A DNA stretch of 64,000 nt from an uncultured Candidatus Saccharibacteria bacterium (GTDB lineage: Bacteria; Patescibacteriota; Saccharimonadia; Saccharimonadales; Saccharimonadaceae), in assembly GCA_947166295.1 (NCBI GenBank), contig CAMVDR010000003.1, positions 1 to 64,000 of the forward strand, written 5' to 3'. How positions within the stretch are numbered: the first letter of the stretch is position 1; every line of letters starts with the position of its first letter. Below the pieces are notes generated by a model. The model was not told where the DNA came from. It worked only from the letters and a program-made list of their open reading frames with translations, and did not search any database. The position numbers were made by a program, and so were the translations under genes. Below, piece by piece: positions 8,766-18,663 of this stretch.

Positions 8766-10253
8766 ATGAAACCCGCCGAAAAAGAAAAATCCGAACGTCT
8801 GAATCGTGCTATCGAGGTGGCTAAGCAGGCTCACAAAGGTCAGCTTCGCAAAACCGGCGAGCCCTACATCATTCATCCTCTAGCTGTGAAAAAAATTCTC
8901 GAAGAATGGGGAATGGATGAAGATACTGTGATAGCTGGCATATTGCATGACACCGTAGAAGATACCAGTCTTACTCTAGACGATATCCGCAAAGAATTTG
9001 GCGAATCCGTAGCCTTTTTGGTAGACGGCGTTACTAAGCTCTCTACTGCTCGCACCGGCATGCGCGATATTGATACTTATCTCCCCGCCACCAAAGACAA
9101 CTTCCTTCGCCTGATGATTGCCCTAGGCGACGACATCCGCGTACTTATCATCAAACTCGCAGACCGCTTGCATAATATCCGCACCCTTTCCGCCCTCCCA
9201 CCAGACAAACAAAAAAAGATCGCTAAAGAAACTCTCGAAATTTTTGCCCCGCTAGCGGACAGGCTTAATATGGGACAACTCCGTGTAGAGCTCGCCGACC
9301 TCGCCTTCAAATATGTAAACCCTAAGCGCTTCAATGAGCTAAAGACTTTAATCACCAAGCGCAACAAGTCCGCCGAAAAGTCCCTCCAAAAAATCAAAGC
9401 CGAAGTTTCTTCTGCGCTAAAAAAAGAAAAAATTGAGTTCGATATCTCTGGTCGTGTGAAGTCAGTTTACTCCCTTCACAAAAAGCTCGCCAAGCACAAT
9501 CAAAACATCAATGAGATTTACGATCTTACTGCGCTTCGTATCATTGTGGATGATATTACGGATTGTTATCTGGCGCTTGGCGTAATCCACTCTCTTTACA
9601 CTCCTATGAACGGTCGCATCAAGGATTATATTGCTATGCCTAAGCAAAACGGTTATCAATCTCTTCACACCACTGTAATTACCAAAGACAAGCACATTGT
9701 AGAATTTCAGATTCGCACTCGCGAAATGCACGAATACGCCGAACGCGGTCTCGCTGCTAGCTTCTACTACAACGAACAGAAATTAACAGAAAACTACAAA
9801 AAAGGGAAGATAGAACATTTGCCTACTAATCTTCTTTGGATTACCGAACTCCAGATGACCGCCGCCAAACTCCGCGAGGGTAAAAAGGTAGACTTAAAGA
9901 AGCTTAAACTAAACCTCTTTGCCGACAAAATCTTTGTCTATACTCCCAAGGGCGATATTATAGATTTGCCCACTGGTGCCTTGCCACTAGATTTTGCTTA
10001 CCGCCTTCACTCTGAAATTGGCGATCACGTAGTGGGTGTAAAAATCAACGGCAAGATGAGCAACTTGAACAAAAAATTAGAACAGGGTGATATTGTTGAA
10101 ATCCTCACCTCTAAAAACCAGACACCTAAAACCTCATGGCTAGACCGCATCATCACCTCTCATGCCCGCCAAAAACTTCTCCACCGTCTCAACCGCTCTG
10201 ATAGACCCGCCCCCGCCGAGCCCAAGAGAAAGCGCAAAACCAGAAATAAATAA
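8766..10253 (+). CDS. rel: RelA/SpoT family (p)ppGpp synthetase/hydrolase (HD-synthetase-TGS)
   Basis: HDTVEDT HD motif, synthetase domain and TGS domain; start at ATG 8766. Confidence 0.93.
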   Translation: MKPAEKEKSERLNRAIEVAKQAHKGQLRKTGEPYIIHPLAVKKILEEWGMDEDTVIAGILHDTVEDTSLTLDDIRKEFGESVAFLVDGVTKLSTARTGMRDIDTYLPATKDNFLRLMIALGDDIRVLIIKLADRLHNIRTLSALPPDKQKKIAKETLEIFAPLADRLNMGQLRVELADLAFKYVNPKRFNELKTLITKRNKSAEKSLQKIKAEVSSALKKEKIEFDISGRVKSVYSLHKKLAKHNQNINEIYDLTALRIIVDDITDCYLALGVIHSLYTPMNGRIKDYIAMPKQNGYQSLHTTVITKDKHIVEFQIRTREMHEYAERGLAASFYYNEQKLTENYKKGKIEHLPTNLLWITELQMTAAKLREGKKVDLKKLKLNLFADKIFVYTPKGDIIDLPTGALPLDFAYRLHSEIGDHVVGVKINGKMSNLNKKLEQGDIVEILTSKNQTPKTSWLDRIITSHARQKLLHRLNRSDRPAPAEPKRKRKTRNK

Positions 10254-10334
10254 TTTATTCTATATGAGCTTACCGATATGGGGAGCAAAAATAGTCTGCA
10301 ATATGATTCGACTTAAGAATGCTATAATGAAAGC

Positions 10335-11144
10335 ATGGGAAACAATATTGAAGAAATTACTGCGATGGCAGGGTCGGATAATGGCAGCCAATTCGAAAAA
10401 TGGGATAACATCGGTAACGAGGCTCCATTTCCTGGAGATGTGCGTAATGGCTCAAATTCCGAACCAGTCGTTCAGGAAACAGCAAATGAAGATGCGTCCA
10501 ATGCGGGCGAACGTTGGGAGGATTTTCCAGACGCCCACGAAGGTTTAGATGATAGACCAGATATAGACGGCGTACCTCAAACTATGTGGCGTGGCGAACG
10601 ATATTATCTGGACAATATTGACGAATTGGGTCATAGAGATCTTTCAACTAAAGGACATGAAACAACGCATAACAGAGACGGAAAAGTTTATACAGCGCGA
10701 GATAAAAAATACGCTAGTCTTTACGCCGTAGGCACAGACGGCGTGACGTTCTACGATGAGCCCCTTCCAGTTGAACAAATTCCTATAGGGGTAGTATTTA
10801 AAATTAATAATAGCGAAAACCACCTTAAGGCTATTCCGACTGCAGAAAATCCAGACACTTGGGGTCCGTTTGAGGGTAAGTTTAGAGAGTTTATTTCTGA
10901 AGAGATCCCTGCCGAAGACTGCGAAGTGGTGGAGATTTACATTATGGATGACTTTGTGGCGAACGATGTTCGGGTCTCTAAACACGGAGAAGGATTTGAT
11001 AGATACAAAACGGGCGGTCATGTGAGATCAGATTTTCGTAGGCCAATGGAAGTTTATAGGCTAAAAGATCAATCTGAGCTTCCAGGGACTATAGAAAAAG
11101 TTAAAAAGAGGATGGCCGAACTTGATGCTGAGCGTAGGAAATAG
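10335..11144 (+). CDS. Hypothetical protein, tentatively ADP-ribosyltransferase-like
   Basis: MWRGERYY, YTARDKKYASLYAVG and FREFISEEIPAED segments; speculative. Confidence 0.45.
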   Translation: MGNNIEEITAMAGSDNGSQFEKWDNIGNEAPFPGDVRNGSNSEPVVQETANEDASNAGERWEDFPDAHEGLDDRPDIDGVPQTMWRGERYYLDNIDELGHRDLSTKGHETTHNRDGKVYTARDKKYASLYAVGTDGVTFYDEPLPVEQIPIGVVFKINNSENHLKAIPTAENPDTWGPFEGKFREFISEEIPAEDCEVVEIYIMDDFVANDVRVSKHGEGFDRYKTGGHVRSDFRRPMEVYRLKDQSELPGTIEKVKKRMAELDAERRK

Positions 11145-11213
11145 AAATCCTCACAAAAAAAATAGATTAGTACAATAAGAAATATCCGCACCTTCAGGCA
11201 CGGATATTTCTTA

Positions 11214-11289
11214 TGGAGCCGATGGCAGGGATCGAACCTGTGACCTGCTCGTTACGAATGAGCTGCTCTACCAACTGAGCTACATCGGC
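11214..11289 (-). tRNA. tRNA-Thr(CGU), CCA encoded
   Basis: Cloverleaf; anticodon loop TTCGTAA; canonical GG D-loop and TTCGATC T-loop. Confidence 0.95.
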
Positions 11290-11398
11290 ACCCCTTGTCG
11301 CATTTACTATTCAGTAAAGCGACAAGCGTGCTAGAAAACTAACACTTCCCAAATTATATCACATTTATGATATAATTAGAACAACTAAGGAGAAAACT

Positions 11399-11989
11399 AT
11401 GTCTAAGGTGGAAGTCGTTAAACGCCCGATAGAAAAAATCAGCTGGAGCCTCAAGAAATCCGCATGGTCTGCAGCTATTGAGTCCATCGTTATTATGGTT
11501 TTTGGCATCCTACTGGTGGCTTGGCCAGATGTCACTATCATCGTGGCGGCTAATATCCTAGGCGCAATCTTCATCATTAGCGGAATTTATCAAATCATTA
11601 ATTATTTTGTCGTTAAAGGCCAGAATGACTTTTTCAACAACGGGCTTTTATCTGGTACTGTAGCTCTCCTTGTAGGCATCGCTGCTATTGTTATTGGCGA
11701 AGACATCGCTGGTATTTTCCGTATTATCATCGGTATCTGGATGATTTACGAATCATTAGTTCGCGTCAACACCGCCATTAAACTTCACTCTACCGGAATC
11801 AAGGTCTGGAGCTATATCCTAATCATCGCGCTAGTTATGCTTGCGTTAGGCATATTTGTCACCTTTAATACTGGCGCCGTAGTGCAACTTATTGGCTGGA
11901 TGATGATTATTACTGGTATCATCGGTATTATTGGCGATGCCATGTTTATTCAACAAGTTAACACTGTAGTAGAAAAACTTACCAAATAA
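11399..11989 (+). CDS. HdeD/DUF308-type membrane protein
   Basis: Six hydrophobic helices, DUF308-like spacing. Confidence 0.7.
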   Translation: MSKVEVVKRPIEKISWSLKKSAWSAAIESIVIMVFGILLVAWPDVTIIVAANILGAIFIISGIYQIINYFVVKGQNDFFNNGLLSGTVALLVGIAAIVIGEDIAGIFRIIIGIWMIYESLVRVNTAIKLHSTGIKVWSYILIIALVMLALGIFVTFNTGAVVQLIGWMMIITGIIGIIGDAMFIQQVNTVVEKLTK

Positions 11990-11991
11990 CC

Positions 11992-12354
11992 ATGAAAACT
12001 TTCAAAGAAGATTTTGTTAAAATATATCGTACTGAACGCGGCATTTTGATCTTAATGATTATTAATCTATTACTGGCTATTGCACTACTAGTTTTTTCTT
12101 TAATTAATCTTAACCCCAATAGTGCCGTAGTAAAGGTTGGATATGGTGATATTGGGGGGTATCGTGATGGTTCTTGGGCAGATATGCTCGCTTTTCCGCT
12201 TTTAGCTATCGTCTTTGGTATATTGCATAATCTGCTTGCCTTAAGGATTTTTCATAAACGTGGCGGTGGTATGACCAAGTTTTTTCTTATTACTACCACA
12301 GCTTTAATCGCTGGCACTGGTCTAGTGCTGATTCGCTTACTTGGAGAAGGTTAA
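11992..12354 (+). CDS. Small membrane protein (3 TM)
   Basis: Hydrophobic ORF between 11399 and 12358, 2-3 nt intergenic gaps. Confidence 0.7.
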   Translation: MKTFKEDFVKIYRTERGILILMIINLLLAIALLVFSLINLNPNSAVVKVGYGDIGGYRDGSWADMLAFPLLAIVFGILHNLLALRIFHKRGGGMTKFFLITTTALIAGTGLVLIRLLGEG

Positions 12355-12357
12355 TTA

Positions 12358-13983
12358 ATGCGTAAAAATCTAGAAATACCACAGGGTAAACGCACTAAAC
12401 TCTATCGTTTTCTAGAGATTTTACCAGGTGCCCTCTCTTACGGTGCAATAATTTTATTATTCATTTTGTCATGGGTAGACCCTGTGCTAGGCTCAATTTA
12501 TTTATTCATCCTAATTGCTAGCACCTTAGTCAAGGCTGTAGGCATTGCCTATCGCACCATCCAGGGCTACGAAGTTATCAAGCGCGCAGGTAGGGTAGAT
12601 TGGCGTAAACGCGTAGAAGATCTTGCTACTCCGCACGATGCTTATGAGCGTCTCTGCGACGATAGCAACAAAAGTTATCATTTTGAAGAGCATCTAGAAA
12701 ACCTAAAGATGATGACTGCTATGGGTAAGGAATATCCGAACCCTAACAAAATTTATCACGTAGTAATCATGACCGCCTACAACGAAGGCGAGGAGGTCCT
12801 TGGTCCATCTATTGAAGCCGTCAAAGACACCACTTTTCCCAATGACCATATCATTTTTACTTTAGCTTACGAAGCTAGGGGTGGGGAAGAAATAGAGCAA
12901 ACCGCCATGCGCCTCAAGGCTAAATATAAAGATACTTTCCGTGAGTTTATGCTGGTAAAACATCCAGATAATTTGCCGGGCGAAGTCATTGGTAAAGGTC
13001 CCAACCTCACCTATGCCGGCAAAGCAGTTGCTAAGTATGTGGAGGCCAAGCATTTGCCAATAGAAAACATCATAGTTACTTCACTAGATAGCGATAATCA
13101 TATGGCGCCTAAATATCTAGACTCCGTCGCTTATGAATTCATCACTCATCCCAACCGTCAGCGTCTCAGCTATCAGCCAGTATCATTATTTATGAATAAT
13201 ATTTGGGATGCTCCGGCACCATCTCGCGTAATTGCAGTATCTAATTCTTTCTTCAATGTGATTTCTACTATGCGGCCGCACGTTTTGCGCAACTTTGCTT
13301 CACATTCGCAGCCTCTACAAGCCTTAGAAGCTATGGATTTCTGGAGCAAGCGCACTATCGTAGAGGATGGCCACCAATATTGGCGCAGTCTATTCTTCTT
13401 TTCTGGAGATTACTCTGTGCTTCCTATCCGTATACCTATTTACCAGGACGCCGTCATAGACGATAGCCTCTGGAAAACAATCAAGGCTCAATTTATCCAA
13501 GTGCGCCGCTGGGATTACGGTGCCAGTGACGTAGCCTATGTAGGTTCTAAGCTGTTTGTCAAAAAAGAACAACGCCTCATGCCATTTTGGCAACTTTTCC
13601 CTAAATTTTGGCGCTTGTTAGACGGCCACGTTACTTTAGCAATCATGGCACCTATTGTTGCCTTTGGTGGCTGGGTACCTATGATTATGAACTTATCTGC
13701 TCATACTATGGTAGGGTATAATCTTCCAAATATCGTAAGCGTGGTAGAGACCTTTGCAGCTGCCGGGCTTATTGTTACCGTGCTAATTTCTTTCCGTATG
13801 TTGCCAAAACGCCCCGCTAAGTATCGTAAGAGCCGCAATATTTCTATGCTCTTGCAGTGGATCTTGATGCCAGTTACTTCCATTCTTTATCAATCTATCG
13901 CCGCGTTTTATTCGCAGACCCGACTCATGTTGGGTCTCTACATGGAAAAGTTCGACGTCACCAAGAAAGTCGTCAAAAAATAA
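12358..13983 (+). CDS. GT2-family membrane glycosyltransferase-like protein
   Basis: HVVIMTAYNEGEEVLGPSI, SLDSDNHM, C-terminal TM helices. Confidence 0.75.
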   Translation: MRKNLEIPQGKRTKLYRFLEILPGALSYGAIILLFILSWVDPVLGSIYLFILIASTLVKAVGIAYRTIQGYEVIKRAGRVDWRKRVEDLATPHDAYERLCDDSNKSYHFEEHLENLKMMTAMGKEYPNPNKIYHVVIMTAYNEGEEVLGPSIEAVKDTTFPNDHIIFTLAYEARGGEEIEQTAMRLKAKYKDTFREFMLVKHPDNLPGEVIGKGPNLTYAGKAVAKYVEAKHLPIENIIVTSLDSDNHMAPKYLDSVAYEFITHPNRQRLSYQPVSLFMNNIWDAPAPSRVIAVSNSFFNVISTMRPHVLRNFASHSQPLQALEAMDFWSKRTIVEDGHQYWRSLFFFSGDYSVLPIRIPIYQDAVIDDSLWKTIKAQFIQVRRWDYGASDVAYVGSKLFVKKEQRLMPFWQLFPKFWRLLDGHVTLAIMAPIVAFGGWVPMIMNLSAHTMVGYNLPNIVSVVETFAAAGLIVTVLISFRMLPKRPAKYRKSRNISMLLQWILMPVTSILYQSIAAFYSQTRLMLGLYMEKFDVTKKVVKK

Positions 13984-14064
13984 GTTGTACATATTCTGTA
14001 CAGAATAGAGAATTATAGTCCTTATTTTTTTGCTTGTTTTTCTGCTGGCATGATATAATAAAAA

Positions 14065-14290
14065 TGCATCATTTAATTATCTGAGTTTAAGCTAGAACTT
14101 TTTAATATATATGCGTATTCTACGTGAGCGAAGAAACGGCGCCGCAAGGTATCGATTCGTTTACGTAGTTAATTCTAGCGCAGATGATTAGATGATGCAC
14201 CCCTTGCGGTGCCATTTTTGTTAATCCCCATTAATATAGTGGCACCACACGGGGGAGTAGTAGTAATCATATATATAAGCGAGGTAGAAG
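14065..14290 (+). ncRNA. Structured leader RNA of surface protein gene A
   Basis: Nested helices TGCATCAT/ATGATGCA, AGCTAGAA/TTCTAGCG, CTACGT/ACGTAG, GGCGCCGCAAGG/CCTTGCGGTGCC; 3' half near identical to 39700-39785. Confidence 0.75.
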
Positions 14291-15907
14291 ATGGGCCACA
14301 AAGTAAAACAATCATTAATGAGTAGTAGAATAGACTTCTTCTACTATGCTTTCCGTAATATATTGTTAGTTTCTATTCCTCTTCTTATTGCTTCTAGTAT
14401 TGTTTTATCTCACTTATCATTTCATAGTTCCGCCACAGGTTCTGGTACAGACCAAATCCAGTTCTCACTTTCTTCTTCTTGCACATTATCTAGTGTAGTA
14501 GACGAAGCTCATACCAAAGAAATCAATAATGGTACTTATCATAGTGATGTAGGTAAGACTACCATTACTACACTATGTAATGACGGTAATGGGTATAGTG
14601 TATATGCTGCTGGCTATAGCAACAACGAAGATGGCAATACTAAACTCATTAACGCAGAACATCCTGAATACAGTATAGACACAGGATTAGCGACCAGTGG
14701 ATTAATCTCTAATTGGGCTATGAAGTTAAATAATATACCAGATGATCCTTCTCCTACTCCAGCAGTTATAGAACCAGCTTATAACGATACTTACGGTTTA
14801 GTCCCACAATACTGGACTAAAGTAGCAGGAAGAGCTTCCGGTACTACTGATATGGATGAAGGCTCTAGCTTTACTACTACCTATGCCATCTACACTACTT
14901 CTAACCAACACGCTGGGACATACAATGGACAAGTGAAATATGTTCTCACTCATCCATCCATCCAACCATACGTATACTATATGCAAGAAGTAGACAAGTG
15001 GAAGAATATGATAGCTCTAGAAGAAAGTGTACAGGCCATAGATATGCGGGATGGCAAGAAATACTGGGTAACCAAACTAAAGGATGGGAATATCTGGATG
15101 ACACAGAATCTAGACTTAGACATAGGCGGCACCAATACAGCCCCACTTAACTCCAATAATACAGATATCAGTACCACCGCATCTGGTAGCGGTATCTACT
15201 CAGCTGGCTATACTGAGAAGGATGGCGTCTGGACTTGGAATCCAGTGTCTACTGCTATTACTTCTAACTACTACATTTCTAACACTTCCGTTAAACCATC
15301 AGCTTGGCCGACCAACGACGATTATACTACCCCATACTCGGCAGAGGGTGGTGATACTTATTACTACACTTCTAATACTGCTGACAATGATACAAGATAT
15401 AACTCTCTCCAAGCCTGTAAAAACGCCGGACATACAGAGGATGAGTGTAAACGTTACTTTGCCGGTAACTATTACAACTGGTCTGCCGCTATAGCATCTA
15501 ATAATTCTACCAACATAGGCGGCACAGTAGGAGAAATCGCCTCTAACTCTATTTGTCCTAAAGGATGGCGTCTACCCAATGCCTCACAAACAGATAACGT
15601 TAACAACGAATTTGGTAGGATGTTATATCAAGCTGAAATAACTGCTAAAGTATCTGCCGGTAACGATTCTGTAGGTTACGCAACGGGTGGTTTTAACAAA
15701 TTACGCTCCGATCCTTACCACTTTGTGCGGTCTGGCTATATCAGTGGCGGTACCCTGAACAATCCCGGCGTCTTCGGCCGCTACTGGTCTAGTACGGTTA
15801 GCAGTAGTACCTACGCTTACCGCCTGGGCTTTAATAGTACTGTTATCTACCCAGCCCGTAACGTCAGCAGGTACAACGGGCAGTCTGTACGCTGTGTTGC
15901 CAGATAA
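14291..15907 (+). CDS. Surface protein A, Fib_succ_major (FISUMP)-type C-lectin-like C-terminus
   Basis: N-terminal TM; IWMTQNLDLDI, SICPKGWRLPN, GRYWSSTV...GQSVRCVAR. Confidence 0.85.
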   Translation: MGHKVKQSLMSSRIDFFYYAFRNILLVSIPLLIASSIVLSHLSFHSSATGSGTDQIQFSLSSSCTLSSVVDEAHTKEINNGTYHSDVGKTTITTLCNDGNGYSVYAAGYSNNEDGNTKLINAEHPEYSIDTGLATSGLISNWAMKLNNIPDDPSPTPAVIEPAYNDTYGLVPQYWTKVAGRASGTTDMDEGSSFTTTYAIYTTSNQHAGTYNGQVKYVLTHPSIQPYVYYMQEVDKWKNMIALEESVQAIDMRDGKKYWVTKLKDGNIWMTQNLDLDIGGTNTAPLNSNNTDISTTASGSGIYSAGYTEKDGVWTWNPVSTAITSNYYISNTSVKPSAWPTNDDYTTPYSAEGGDTYYYTSNTADNDTRYNSLQACKNAGHTEDECKRYFAGNYYNWSAAIASNNSTNIGGTVGEIASNSICPKGWRLPNASQTDNVNNEFGRMLYQAEITAKVSAGNDSVGYATGGFNKLRSDPYHFVRSGYISGGTLNNPGVFGRYWSSTVSSSTYAYRLGFNSTVIYPARNVSRYNGQSVRCVAR

Positions 15908-15946
15908 TTTCCCACATTTCTCAAAAATATGATATAATATAAGGGC

Positions 15947-16023
15947 GGGTGATTAGCTCAGTTGGCTAGAGCGTCTCGTTTACACCGAGAAGGTCGGGGG
16001 TTCGAGCCCCTCATCACCCACCA
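15947..16023 (+). tRNA. tRNA-Val(UAC), CCA encoded
   Basis: Cloverleaf; anticodon loop TTTACAC; canonical elbow. Confidence 0.95.
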
Positions 16024-16081
16024 GTAAAACAAACCCCCGTAGGGGTTTAATTTTTTATTCTCAGGACTAATCACCGTTAAA

Positions 16082-17104
16082 TTAATTAAAATATGTAGTC
16101 GCCAATCTTATAGCAGTATTGCGATGCTTCCTTTGTCTCTGAATTTCTTTTTCTTTTTCTAAGAACTCAGTCGTCCCTTTGGTCAAATAACTTAGTTCTG
16201 TTGTTAAGCGGGCTATTTGATTTTCGTGCCCCTTAACATAGTCATCAATAGTCGGCCTAAAATCTTCTTTCTTTATGGCGTGCGGCGTTTGATAATTATG
16301 AGCAGCATCATATATACCCATTATAGAATCAAACACTTCAGCGTCTTGCTTAGCTTCTTCTAGAATGACTTCAGCATTTGCGGTTGCAACGCTCGGAAGT
16401 CTTTCGCCGTCATTGGTGAGTCTAATCAGGCCATCTTCGTCTATATGGCCATTGAACATCGTTGCATCCACACCTTGTTCAGCCTGCTCAATTTTATTTG
16501 CTAATATATTCCGCATGCCATCAGGGGAAAAATAATTAGGATCACGTCGCGCTGTTTCGGATTCTAGTAACCCTAGTAAATTGAACGTGGCGCTATAATT
16601 CTTAAACGTTTCATCTATATCTTTCTGGGCGGCACCATCGCTATTAAGCAAATCATTTAGCTTAGCATACAAGCCATGATGCTCGCGTTGCAGGGAATCG
16701 ATAATATTGTCGTCGCCATCATTATTACCCATTTCTTCCAAAATAGTCCGTTGACGTTCTATGAAATCTAATTGAGTTCTCTTACGATTGACTTCGCTAC
16801 TATCGCCATAATGCATTGCCTCTTCAAGCTCTGTTTTTGTATTGAGCACACCATTTTCTAGAATACCACCTAGCCACTCACACTTGCCTTTGTTATCTAG
16901 AATACCAATCTTATCAACGTTTCTATATTCTACTCCATCAAAGGTGTAACTATCTTTTTCCGGAACTTCCACTTCGCCCTCTCTAGAAGATCTAACTTCT
17001 TCTGCCATCTCTAGCCACGGATTACTTTCTCCCCCAGCATCCTTCTCGTTGCTAGTATTTATTTCTCCGGTATTGTTCAATAAAAATGCCTCACTTTCCA
17101 TCAT
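16082..17104 (-). CDS. Hypothetical coiled-coil-rich protein
   Basis: 340 aa ORF, no antisense competitor. Confidence 0.65.
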   Translation of the reverse strand: MMESEAFLLNNTGEINTSNEKDAGGESNPWLEMAEEVRSSREGEVEVPEKDSYTFDGVEYRNVDKIGILDNKGKCEWLGGILENGVLNTKTELEEAMHYGDSSEVNRKRTQLDFIERQRTILEEMGNNDGDDNIIDSLQREHHGLYAKLNDLLNSDGAAQKDIDETFKNYSATFNLLGLLESETARRDPNYFSPDGMRNILANKIEQAEQGVDATMFNGHIDEDGLIRLTNDGERLPSVATANAEVILEEAKQDAEVFDSIMGIYDAAHNYQTPHAIKKEDFRPTIDDYVKGHENQIARLTTELSYLTKGTTEFLEKEKEIQRQRKHRNTAIRLATTYFN

Positions 17105-17170
17105 ATAAACTAATTATAGCACATAACCCATATATTGAGAGATTAGTGAAAATGCTAACACGCCTGTCTT

Positions 17171-17758
17171 TTACTTAGTATTTTTTCTGTATAGCCCCCA
17201 CGCCGCAATTGCTCCTACAAAATTACCTGCTGCGCACAATAAAATTGTCCAACTGAAATCTGCTGCTACACCCATCGTGATAACGTTAGCGATGGAATGT
17301 TGAAATCCGCAAAAGATAAACAATGGCACGCCCAACAAGATCCCAAGCTTCGTGCCACGCCTATATAGTTCTACCGCTAGATACATAATTATCCCGCACA
17401 TTACAGACTTTAGGAAAAATTCTAGGCTCATATCCCAGTTCGCCACTTTGGTTTCCGCTACGCTTACGATTGCTGTATCGAATAAGCTGAAAATCACGCC
17501 AAACGCATATCCACATATTAAATTTACCACTAAAATTATTATCAAATCCCAAACCTTAATCCTATCTTCTACTAAGAAGCCGCATTTTCCGGTAAAGAGA
17601 TTAAGCCCTAATACGCACACCCCTAGCAAACCAAAAGCAAACAAAAATGGCCCCAGTGGCTCGCCTATTTTTAATAGTACAAAATCACCTAGCCCTATTA
17701 ATAAACTTGCTCCGGCAGATAAACGCACTAAGTCTAAATAATACCAAAATTTTTTCAT
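17171..17758 (-). CDS. Formate/nitrite transporter (FNT) family protein
   Basis: GPFLFAFGLLGVCVLGLNLFTGKCG and FCGFQHSIANV motifs. Confidence 0.85.
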   Translation of the reverse strand: MKKFWYYLDLVRLSAGASLLIGLGDFVLLKIGEPLGPFLFAFGLLGVCVLGLNLFTGKCGFLVEDRIKVWDLIIILVVNLICGYAFGVIFSLFDTAIVSVAETKVANWDMSLEFFLKSVMCGIIMYLAVELYRRGTKLGILLGVPLFIFCGFQHSIANVITMGVAADFSWTILLCAAGNFVGAIAAWGLYRKNTK

Positions 17759-17926
17759 ATCACCTCCAATTTATTCAATTATACTAAAAGCTTAATCGTA
17801 TTCAAAACATAAGCGTTTTTAATATTATAAATTTTTTATGCAACATTTGTCGCATAAAAAATAAAAACCTAAATTGACAATATCATTTTCATGATAAAAT
17901 TTGCGCAAAAGAAGGAGCGTTTTTTA

Positions 17927-18586
17927 ATGCTTAAAGTTGTAGTTTTTGATAGTGGTTACGGCGGCGAGTTGTTCGCGGACTATTTGCAGGAAAACTTACC
18001 AATCCTTCAGGTTGTCCGAGTGATAGATTGGCGACACTCCAATATAATTAACACAAAATATAAAGAAGCACGCAAAAACACCGAAACAGCCCTCCTTCCT
18101 TACATAAACAAAGTAGACCTTATTATCTTTGCAAACTGCCTCCTATCTGTTACTAGCCTTAAATATTTTAAACGCAAATATCCTCACCAAAAGTTCGTTG
18201 GTATGGAATTTCCCAAGCTAAAAACATCAAGCGAAAGGGAAGCATTAGTCCTCACAACGAGGGCTATCACTAAGACAATCAATTATTATAATTATCTTTT
18301 TCGTCTCAAACGCAGGACGAAAACCATAACCCTGGATGCTTGGCTGGATATGATAGATAACGGTGAGCTTGAAAGATGTGAAATTCTTAATACTGTCAAA
18401 AACTTCGCCGCTAGGGAAAAAATTATACCAAACGACATTATTCTGGCTTGTACGCATTTTAGTGAAATTAAGCCAGAATTGCGCTCCTGCTTTAGTGGCC
18501 GAGTTAAAATCCATGATGGGTTTAGGGACACCCTGCATAAAACTTGCAATGCGTTGCGGCTTCGTGGTGGCGCCGGCAAGAAATAA
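17927..18586 (+). CDS. Glutamate racemase-like (Asp/Glu racemase superfamily) protein
   Basis: DSGYGG N-terminus and ACTHF motif; SD GAAGGAG before ATG 17927. Confidence 0.7.
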   Translation: MLKVVVFDSGYGGELFADYLQENLPILQVVRVIDWRHSNIINTKYKEARKNTETALLPYINKVDLIIFANCLLSVTSLKYFKRKYPHQKFVGMEFPKLKTSSEREALVLTTRAITKTINYYNYLFRLKRRTKTITLDAWLDMIDNGELERCEILNTVKNFAAREKIIPNDIILACTHFSEIKPELRSCFSGRVKIHDGFRDTLHKTCNALRLRGGAGKK

Positions 18587-18663
18587 CCGTAAAATGTGAC
18601 ACCTGTTGAATTTTTCCCCTCTATAAACTATAATATACTAGTAAAATATAGAAAGGATAAAGC

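Noticed and set aside
14041-16000. Diversity-generating retroelement locus
   Set aside because: C-lectin-like target pattern is present, but no reverse transcriptase, Avd or template repeat was seen in the window
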